Source of the DNA: Sphingomonas sp.
GTDB lineage: Bacteria; Pseudomonadota; Alphaproteobacteria; Sphingomonadales; Sphingomonadaceae
Direction of reading: 5' to 3'
Assembly (NCBI GenBank): GCA_019747165.1
Contig: JAIERC010000326.1
Location: 1 to 11,015 of the forward strand
Length of the DNA stretch: 11,015 nucleotides
Shown: positions 1 to 4,784 of the stretch, piece by piece
Layout: each line of letters begins with the position of its first letter
How positions within the stretch are numbered: the stretch's first letter is position 1
Position numbers and translations under genes: made by a program
Notes under the pieces: generated by a model
Told to the model about the DNA's origin: nothing
The model's database searches: none
The model's input: the letters and a program-made list of their open reading frames with translations, nothing else

Positions 1-610
1 TGAACTTGCGCTGCACCATCGATTCGCGATCATATTTCATATTGTCGCGCAGATAATCGAAGCCGAGCTCGTTATTTGTCGCATAGGTGATGTCAGCATT
101 ATAGGCATCGCGGCGCTGCTGATCGGTCAGGTTCGGCACGATCACGCCCGTCGTCATTCCCAAAAAGCGATAGACGTTGCTCATCCACTCCGCATCGCGG
201 GCGGCGAGGTAATCATTAACCGTTACGACATGGACGCCCGTGCCCGGCAAGGCGTTAAGATAAGTGGCGAGCGTCGCCACCAGCGTCTTACCTTCGCCGG
301 TACGCATCTCGGCAATCTCGCCCCGGTGCAGGACGATGCCGCCAACCATCTGCACATCATAATGGCGCTGACCCAGCGTGCGCTTGGCCGCCTCACGGAC
401 CGTTGCGAAAGCCTCTGGCAGCAGATCGTCAAGCTTTTCGCCATTGGCGAGCCGCTCGCGAAAGCGCGCGGTCTGCGCACTCAGCGCTGCGTCGTCGAGT
501 GCGGAAATCTGGGGTTCGAACGCGTTGATCTTGGCCACGATCGAGCCAAGCGATTTGACATAACGATCGTTCGACGATCTGAAAATGGACTTGGCAAGGC
601 CACCGAGCAT
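1..610 (-). CDS. secA: SecA preprotein translocase ATPase, N-terminal part (3' end outside window)
   Basis: SecA is the cytoplasmic ATPase motor that pushes unfolded preproteins through the SecYEG channel. Reading leftward from the ATG at 610-608, 203 codons are visible before the window ends. They start MLGGLAKSIF, like other SecA N-termini. The Q-motif region GQRHYDVQMVGG lies at residues 80-91. The Walker A motif MRTGEGKT is at 102-109, TVNDYLA at 130-136 and ELGFDYLRDN at 181-190. All are classic motifs of the first nucleotide-binding domain. The Walker B region, preprotein cross-linking domain, second helicase domain and C-terminus lie outside the window. An AGGA at 621-618 sits 7 bases before the start and supports it. 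The visible part shows no frameshift or missing key residue. Identification is very secure; only completeness cannot be judged. Confidence 0.97.
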   Translation of the reverse strand, partial: MLGGLAKSIFRSSNDRYVKSLGSIVAKINAFEPQISALDDAALSAQTARFRERLANGEKLDDLLPEAFATVREAAKRTLGQRHYDVQMVGGIVLHRGEIAEMRTGEGKTLVATLATYLNALPGTGVHVVTVNDYLAARDAEWMSNVYRFLGMTTGVIVPNLTDQQRRDAYNADITYATNNELGFDYLRDNMKYDRESMVQRKF

Positions 611-617
611 GGGAAAT

Positions 618-621
618 TCCT
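618..621 (-). promoter_or_regulatory. Ribosome binding site of secA
   Basis: On the minus strand AGGA lies 7 bases upstream of the ATG at 610. It is the best Shine-Dalgarno match near the SecA N-terminus and fixes that start. Confidence 0.6.
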
Positions 622-680
622 GTATCTAAGAGCAGTGCGCTCGCCGGGCTTCGCCGGGGCGCCACAAAATTGGCAATTTG

Positions 681-699
681 AACCCGGCAAGGCCGGATT
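681..699 (-). terminator. Possible weak intrinsic terminator or leader hairpin between the 87-residue gene and secA
   Basis: On the minus strand AATCCGGC, a CTT loop and GCCGGGTT can pair as an 8-bp stem (seven Watson-Crick pairs and one G-U). The stem begins 11 bases after the stop of the upstream small gene. The bases that follow are AT-rich (CAAATTGCCAATTTTG) but lack a true run of U, so termination would be weak. It could equally be a leader structure in the secA transcript, or chance in GC-rich DNA. Confidence 0.3.
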
Positions 700-710
700 T
701 GGCGCGCGCG

Positions 711-974
711 CTATTCGCGACGGCGGGCGAGGTAGAGTGGCGTGACTGGGCGCAGCGTATAGCCCTTACCCGCCGTGACCGATGCCGATATGCTGAGCGT
801 TGGCAACGCCGGGGCAATATGCCGCGCTTGATGCTGTCCTGCCGATTGCGCCGCAGCGGCCGCAATCGCCGCCGGTGCGACGGATTGGTGCAGCCGAACC
901 GCAGGCGTGCTCATCCCGGCGGTAACGCCGGTCAGCGCGCTCAGGAGCGCAGAAAGGATGAGCAGCAGTTCCAA
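711..974 (-). CDS. Small protein of unknown function with hydrophobic N-terminus (87 residues), upstream of secA
   Basis: I do not recognise a function. The first 20 or so residues (MELLLILSALLSALTGVTAG) are strongly hydrophobic and look like a signal peptide or membrane anchor. An alanine-rich middle follows, and the protein ends with the charged tail YLARRRE. The reading frame has an in-frame TGA directly before the proposed TTG start. The start must therefore be this TTG or a later codon, such as the ATG at residue 21, which would remove the hydrophobic segment. A GGA at 985-983 lies 8 bases upstream of the TTG. The gene reads in the same direction as secA and ends 100 bases before it. Small secreted or membrane proteins with a similar N-terminus and a similar charged end seem familiar from sphingomonads, but this is unverified memory. 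Two overlapping frames (626-865 and 766-978 on the same strand) are less protein-like. Confidence 0.55.
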   Translation of the reverse strand: MELLLILSALLSALTGVTAGMSTPAVRLHQSVAPAAIAAAAAQSAGQHQARHIAPALPTLSISASVTAGKGYTLRPVTPLYLARRRE

Positions 975-1052
975 TCAAATCGTCCAGTCAATCCGCCAAA
1001 AACGGCGTGCGCGCCGCACATAGGCATTCATGGGCGCAACGTCCATCATTCT

Positions 1053-1076
1053 AACCAACAACACCACTGGTTGGTT
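1053..1076. repeat. Inverted repeat downstream of the TonB-like gene
   Basis: AACCAAC at 1053-1059 and GTTGGTT at 1070-1076 are perfect 7-base inverted arms separated by 10 bases. The repeat lies about 20 bases beyond the stop of the TonB-like gene. No T-run follows on either strand, so it is not a standard intrinsic terminator. It may be a transcript-end hairpin, an operator for the downstream small gene, or chance. Confidence 0.35.
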
Positions 1077-1095
1077 CAGTCGATCGACGGCGTCC

Positions 1096-1569
1096 TTATT
1101 CCTGTGTTTTCGCTTCAGCCAGTTCCCAGCGCATCGCCGATGTCCAGCTGCCGGGCATTGGTTTGCCATTACGGTCCAGCGCCGGTTTGAATCGGCCATT
1201 GCCGATTAGCTGGCTGCAGGTCGTCGAATCGAGCAGATCGGATCCGCTCGACTGCACGATGTTGCACCCAGTGATACGGCCCGCCGCATCGATATCGAGT
1301 GAAAATTCGGTCCGCCCCTCTTCGGCGGCAGCCTTTGCTTCAGCCGGATAGGATTCGGGCGGAAACCAGTCGCCTGGGTTGCCGATCGGCTTCACGCCAA
1401 CCGCTATCCCAGTATCGACAGGTGGCGCGAGTGCCGCTGGTGCCGCCGGTGCCGCTGTCTTTTTGCTTTGCCCCAATGCTGGCCCAGTAATCGCGATCAG
1501 CATCGCCAGCGCGAGGCCAGCCCCCTGACCAGCCCCTTGAATTGTCGTCTTGCCTTCAACCCTACGCAC
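1096..1569 (-). CDS. Secreted protein with TonB C-terminal-like domain (157 residues)
   Basis: The N-terminus has a basic stretch (MRRVEGK) and a hydrophobic core (about residues 17-33, GAGLALAMLIAITGPALG) that looks like a signal peptide with possible cleavage near ALG-Q. An Ala/Pro-rich linker follows (about 38-51). The rest (about 72-150) resembles a TonB C-terminal domain: SYPAEAKAAAEEG, then FSLDIDAAGRITGC, then GRFKPALDRNGKPMPG and a final strand, SAMRWEL. Cysteines 102 and 118 could form a disulfide in the periplasm. Canonical TonB carries energy from ExbB/ExbD to outer-membrane receptors through an uncleaved N-terminal anchor and a long proline-rich spacer. Here the spacer is short and no exbB or exbD is nearby, so a role in transport is not shown. 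The start is GTG, chosen because AGGGGG lies 7 bases upstream at 1582-1577. The gene diverges from argJ. The domain call is fairly secure; function is unknown. Confidence 0.8.
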   Translation of the reverse strand: MRRVEGKTTIQGAGQGAGLALAMLIAITGPALGQSKKTAAPAAPAALAPPVDTGIAVGVKPIGNPGDWFPPESYPAEAKAAAEEGRTEFSLDIDAAGRITGCNIVQSSGSDLLDSTTCSQLIGNGRFKPALDRNGKPMPGSWTSAMRWELAEAKTQE

Positions 1570-1576
1570 TTTAACA

Positions 1577-1582
1577 CCCCCT
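1577..1582 (-). promoter_or_regulatory. Ribosome binding site supporting the GTG start of the TonB-like gene
   Basis: AGGGGG on the minus strand ends 7 bases before the GTG at 1569. It favours this non-ATG start over internal codons, which would cut into the signal peptide. Confidence 0.5.
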
Positions 1583-1618
1583 GCACCTACAAGTTCACCT
1601 TAGGCTGAGAGTCGCCCC

Positions 1619-2845
1619 ATGTCATCCCGCTCGCCACTGGCCCCCGATTGCTTCCCGGATCTGCCCATGATTGCCGGCGCGTCGCTGCGCGTGGCACGGG
1701 CAGGGTATAAGGATTGGGGACGCTGCGATCTCACTTTTGCTACGCTTGATCCCGGCACCAGCGTTGCAGGCGTTACCACCACCAGCAAATGCCCGTCGCC
1801 CGAAGTCGAATGGTGCCGGGCGGCCTTGGCGCTTGGTCAGGCGCGCGCGTTGGTCGTCAATGCGGGCAATGCCAACGCCTTTACCGGCCACCGGGGACGC
1901 GTGGCGGTGGAGGCGATCGCCGCGCGCGTTTCTGCGCATCTGGGGTGCCAGCCCTCTGACGTGTTCATCGCCTCAACCGGCGTAATTGGCACCGCCCTGC
2001 CCATCCCCAAGGCCGAAGCCGGGCTTGATGCTGCCTTTATCGCGCCGCCTTGTAGCTGGGAGGACGCCGCCGCTACGATCGGCACGACGGATACTTTTCC
2101 CAAAGGCGCAATGACCACTGCGATCGTCGACGGCCGCACCGTTACCCTGGTCGGGATCATCAAGGGATCGGGCATGATCGCGCCCGATATGGCGACGATG
2201 CTTGGCTTTATCTTCTCTGATGTGGCCGCTTCCCCCGCCTTTCTTCAATCGGCATTGACCGATGCCAATCGCCGCAGTTTTTCCTGCATCACTGTCGACA
2301 GCGATACATCAACCAGCGACACGGTGCTGGCCTTTGCGACGGGCAAGGCTGGCAACGCCCCGCTTGTATCGATCGAATCACCGGGGGCCGATGCTTTTCG
2401 GGCCGCAATGGACGATCTCTGCCGGCAGCTCGCGCACCTTGTCGTCCGCGATGGCGAGGGGGCGAGCAAGTTTATCACGATCGATGTAACGGGCGCGGAA
2501 TCAGACGCGAGTGCGCACCGGATCGCGCTGTCGATCGCCAATTCGCCGCTGGTGAAGACGGCGATCGCCGGCGAAGACGCCAATTGGGGACGGGTTGTGA
2601 TGGCGGTCGGCAAGGCAGGCGAGCCCGCTGATCGCGATTTGCTCGCCATCCGCTTTGGCACCACGCAGGTTGCGGCCAATGGCCTCGCGGTTGAGGGCTA
2701 TGACGAGGCCCCGGTTGCCGCGCATCTAAAGGGGCAGGACATCGATATCGGCGTGGACCTGGGTCTTGGCGATGGCCGCGCAACCGTGTGGACCTGCGAT
2801 CTGACGCATGGCTATATCAGCATCAACGCCGATTACCGGAGCTGA
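1619..2845 (+). CDS. argJ: Bifunctional ornithine acetyltransferase / N-acetylglutamate synthase ArgJ
   Basis: ArgJ moves the acetyl group from N-acetylornithine to glutamate, recycling it in arginine biosynthesis; many members also make N-acetylglutamate from acetyl-CoA. The protein has 408 residues, the usual length. It starts with the family-like SPLAPDCFPDLPMIAG and ends with the hallmark INADYRS (402-408). The oxyanion-hole pair T120-G121 sits in STGVIG (119-124), K182 in IKGSGMIAP, and E280 in RDGEGASKF. The autoproteolysis site is intact at A192-T193 in MATMLGF; T193 would become the N-terminal nucleophile of the beta chain, and the mature enzyme is normally an alpha2-beta2 tetramer. 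The ATG at 1619 is supported by full N-terminal homology, with only a weak GAGAG at 1607-1611 ahead of it. Two GST genes follow closely. Sequence alone cannot say whether it has one or both activities. Confidence 0.97.
   Translation: MSSRSPLAPDCFPDLPMIAGASLRVARAGYKDWGRCDLTFATLDPGTSVAGVTTTSKCPSPEVEWCRAALALGQARALVVNAGNANAFTGHRGRVAVEAIAARVSAHLGCQPSDVFIASTGVIGTALPIPKAEAGLDAAFIAPPCSWEDAAATIGTTDTFPKGAMTTAIVDGRTVTLVGIIKGSGMIAPDMATMLGFIFSDVAASPAFLQSALTDANRRSFSCITVDSDTSTSDTVLAFATGKAGNAPLVSIESPGADAFRAAMDDLCRQLAHLVVRDGEGASKFITIDVTGAESDASAHRIALSIANSPLVKTAIAGEDANWGRVVMAVGKAGEPADRDLLAIRFGTTQVAANGLAVEGYDEAPVAAHLKGQDIDIGVDLGLGDGRATVWTCDLTHGYISINADYRS
2838..2841 (+). promoter_or_regulatory. Ribosome binding site within the end of argJ, for the first GST
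   Basis: GGAG inside the last codons of argJ lies 9 bases before the GTG at 2851. It decides the GST start in favour of GTG over the in-frame ATG at 2788, which is deep inside argJ. Confidence 0.6.
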
Positions 2846-2850
2846 CCGCC

Positions 2851-3459
2851 GTGCTGACGATTTGGGGACGGCTCAATTCACACAACGTCAAAAAAGTCGC
2901 CTGGCTCGCTGATGAAATCGGGCTGGACTATGTCCGTCATGATGTTGGCGGCCAATTTGGCATGGACGGTGCCTACCGCGCGCTTAATCCCAACGCCCTG
3001 ATCCCGACAATTGACGATGATGGCTTTGTCCTTTGGGAATCGAATGCGATTCTGCGCTATCTCGCGGCCCGCTATGCGCCAGCACTCTGGCCAGTTGATC
3101 CGGCAGCCCGCGCGATGGCCGATCGGTGGATGGATTGGCAATTCAGCTATGCCGACGCCCAGCGCGATGCCTTCATCAATCTGGTCCGCAAACCGCCGGC
3201 AATGCGTGATGCCGACGCCATCGCTCGATCGGCCGCCGCTTGCGCGCGGCAAATGGCGATCCTCAACGATGCACTTTTGATGTCGCCATGGCTTTCCGGG
3301 GCGGCCTTTGGCCTGGGAGACATACCGATGGGCGTTTATGCGCATACCTGGTTCGCCCTGGCGATTGATCGCCCGCACCTCAGCGCAGTTGCTGATTGGT
3401 ATGCCCGATTGACCGTACGGCCGGGCTATGCCCAGCAGGTAATGATTCCGCTGACCTGA
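2851..3459 (+). CDS. Glutathione S-transferase family protein (202 residues)
   Basis: This is a typical two-domain GST. The thioredoxin-like N-terminal domain (about residues 1-80) contains RLNSHNVKKV, where S10 is the likely glutathione-activating serine. It also has the cis-proline in LIPTI (P52) and the E63-S64 pair in WESNAILRYL that binds the gamma-glutamyl end of glutathione. The helical C-terminal domain includes FGLGDIPMGVY, matching the family's conserved N-capping segment. Length fits the family (about 200-220). The start is taken as GTG at 2851, because residue 1 then falls directly before the first beta strand (LTIWGRL) and GGAG lies upstream. Starting at the ATG at 2788 would add 21 residues that overlap argJ and match nothing. 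It begins 5 bases after the argJ stop, so translational coupling is likely. The substrate is unknown; detoxification or a catabolic role are both possible. Confidence 0.92.
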   Translation: MLTIWGRLNSHNVKKVAWLADEIGLDYVRHDVGGQFGMDGAYRALNPNALIPTIDDDGFVLWESNAILRYLAARYAPALWPVDPAARAMADRWMDWQFSYADAQRDAFINLVRKPPAMRDADAIARSAAACARQMAILNDALLMSPWLSGAAFGLGDIPMGVYAHTWFALAIDRPHLSAVADWYARLTVRPGYAQQVMIPLT

Positions 3460-3480
3460 TTCATGCTACCGTCAATATTT

Positions 3481-3484
3481 AGGA
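3481..3484 (+). promoter_or_regulatory. Ribosome binding site of the second GST gene
   Basis: AGGA lies 6 bases before the ATG at 3491, in the 31-base gap after the first GST gene. It supports the start, and the short gap supports co-transcription. Confidence 0.55.
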
Positions 3485-3490
3485 ACCATC

Positions 3491-4396
3491 ATGACTGATC
3501 TGATTTTGCACCATTATTCCCGCTCCCCCTATGCTGAACTGGTGCGCCGCGCGCTCGGGATCAAAGGGGCGGCTTGGTGCTCGGTCATCATTCCGAACAT
3601 GGCCCCCAAACCAGAACTCACGCCGCTTACCGGCGGCTATCGCAAGACCCCGGTGCTGCAGATTGGCGCTGATATCTATTGCGACACTGCGATCGCGATC
3701 GACGCGATCGAGGCATTTCAGCCGCAGCCGACGCTTTTCCCCGCGCCGCTAGGGCGGCTGGGTGCGCTGGTGGCGATGCAGGCAGGCGGCGCGACCTTCA
3801 GCCAGGCGGTTGGCTCTGCCATGGCGGTGGTTGCCGATCAGATTGACGATGCGTTTTTCGAGGATCGCAAGGCGCTGTTCGGCATGGACCGGGAGCGTAT
3901 GAAAAAGGCTGCGCCGCACCAGACCGCGCAATTCACTGGCTGGCTGGCCAAGCTTGAAGACGCACTGGCCGATGGGCGCGCGTTTCTCGGCGGCGATGCG
4001 CCAGGCTATGCCGATTGCGCGGCCGGCATGAATGTGTGGTTTCAAGGCGGCATGGGGCTGAAGGAAGCGCGGCTCGCCCCCTTCCCGCTCGTTGCTGCCT
4101 GGATCGCACGCTGCGACGCGATTGGGCACGGGGAGCGGACTGACATGACCGCGCAGGATGCCTTGGACGTCGCGCTCGCGGCTTCGCCTACTGCCACCGC
4201 GCAAATTGACGAGGGCTGTGGCTTTACCGAGGGCCAGGCTGTGGCCATCCGAACCGAGGACCCCGGCGCAGATACCGTGACCGGCACCCTACTTCGCTGC
4301 ACGGCGCGCGATATCGTTCTGTTGCGCGACGATCCGCGGGTTGGGACGGTTGCCGTCCATTTCCCGCGGATCGGGCAGATATTGCGCGCTACTTAG
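3491..4396 (+). CDS. GST-like protein with extra C-terminal segment (301 residues)
   Basis: The N-terminus (about residues 1-78) is a thioredoxin-fold GST domain: ILHHYSRSPYAELVRRALG with S12-P13-Y14 in the active-site position, then YRKTPVLQI with the cis-proline P54, then CDTAIAIDAIE. D65-T66 takes the place of the usual E/D-S glutathione-binding pair, and no active-site cysteine is seen. A helical GST C-terminal domain follows (about 90-220), with FLGGDAPGYADCAAGMNVWF near the conserved capping motif. A further segment (about 240-301) is not part of a standard GST. It looks beta-rich, with alternating polar and hydrophobic residues such as GQAVAIRTED and VTGTLLRCTARDIVLL. The protein is about 80-100 residues longer than an ordinary GST. 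It lies 31 bases after the first GST gene and ends tail to tail with trxA, sharing 8 bases. Enzymatic activity is not proven by sequence. Confidence 0.88.
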   Translation: MTDLILHHYSRSPYAELVRRALGIKGAAWCSVIIPNMAPKPELTPLTGGYRKTPVLQIGADIYCDTAIAIDAIEAFQPQPTLFPAPLGRLGALVAMQAGGATFSQAVGSAMAVVADQIDDAFFEDRKALFGMDRERMKKAAPHQTAQFTGWLAKLEDALADGRAFLGGDAPGYADCAAGMNVWFQGGMGLKEARLAPFPLVAAWIARCDAIGHGERTDMTAQDALDVALAASPTATAQIDEGCGFTEGQAVAIRTEDPGADTVTGTLLRCTARDIVLLRDDPRVGTVAVHFPRIGQILRAT

Positions 4397-4736
4397 CCGC
4401 AGCTTTTGCCGACGTTTCAAGCGCGCCCTCAAGCCAAGCCTTGAGCTGGCTCTTCGGTGCCGCGCGGCTAAAGCGCGCGACCTCTTCGCCACCCTTGAAC
4501 AGGACGAGATTGGGAATGGTGCGAATGCCAAAGCGGGTTGCCGCTTCGGGGGCGTCATCCAGATTGGCCTTGGTGATCGTCACCTGATCGGCCAGCTCAT
4601 CGGAGATCTCCTCCAAGCTCGGCCCGATCACTTTGCAGGGGCCGCACCATTCGGCCCAGAAATCAACGAGTACGGGCTTGTCGGCCTTCAGCACGTCATT
4701 GTCGAAACTCGCGTCATCAATCTTCGTCGTTGCCAT
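4389..4736 (-). CDS. trxA: Thioredoxin (115 residues)
   Basis: Thioredoxin is the small cytoplasmic dithiol carrier that reduces protein disulfides, recharged by thioredoxin reductase. The redox motif WCGPC is intact at residues 30-34, preceded by VDFWAE. The cis-proline is P75 in RTIPNLVLFKGG. Length (115) fits, with a short Ala/Lys-rich tail (ETSAKAAAK) beyond the normal fold. Two ATG codons are possible: 4742 (MIMATTK) and 4736 (MATTK). The second is preferred because AGGAG at 4750-4746 is 9 bases from it but only 3 from the first. The gene lies 48 bases downstream of addA on the same strand, an arrangement common in alphaproteobacteria, so it is probably co-transcribed with addBA and may also have its own promoter. 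Its end overlaps the end of the GST-like gene by 8 bases. Confidence 0.96.
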   Translation of the reverse strand: MATTKIDDASFDNDVLKADKPVLVDFWAEWCGPCKVIGPSLEEISDELADQVTITKANLDDAPEAATRFGIRTIPNLVLFKGGEEVARFSRAAPKSQLKAWLEGALETSAKAAAK

Positions 4737-4745
4737 GATCATAAT

Positions 4746-4750
4746 CTCCT
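4746..4750 (-). promoter_or_regulatory. Ribosome binding site deciding the trxA start
   Basis: A strong AGGAG lies 9 bases before the ATG at 4736 and only 3 before the alternative ATG at 4742. Normal spacing points to the shorter protein. Confidence 0.65.
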
Positions 4751-4784
4751 GATGAACAATAGGTAGGCGCAGTGCAGCTTTGCC

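Noticed and set aside
230..745. 171-residue plus-strand open frame over the start of secA
   Set aside because: It is antisense to the clearly recognised SecA N-terminus and has no protein-like character; GC-rich DNA commonly gives such shadow frames.
678..1190. 170-residue plus-strand open frame
   Set aside because: It is Arg-rich with a random look and runs across two minus-strand genes and the gap between them.
1537..1565. TTGAAT with a 17-base spacer to CCCTAC as an argJ promoter
   Set aside because: The -10 part is a poor match and it lies inside the TonB-like coding region; too weak to list.
2788..2850. In-frame ATG extension of the first GST into argJ
   Set aside because: It would add 21 residues overlapping argJ without family similarity, while the GTG at 2851 has a well-spaced GGAG.
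3690..3715. Cluster of CGATCG words resembling a short repeat
   Set aside because: They encode AIAIDAIE in the GST-like protein, and GATCG-type words are frequent across the whole window, so this is codon usage rather than a repeat element.
4341..4766. 141-residue plus-strand open frame opposite trxA
   Set aside because: It is antisense to thioredoxin, whose WCGPC motif proves the minus-strand frame.
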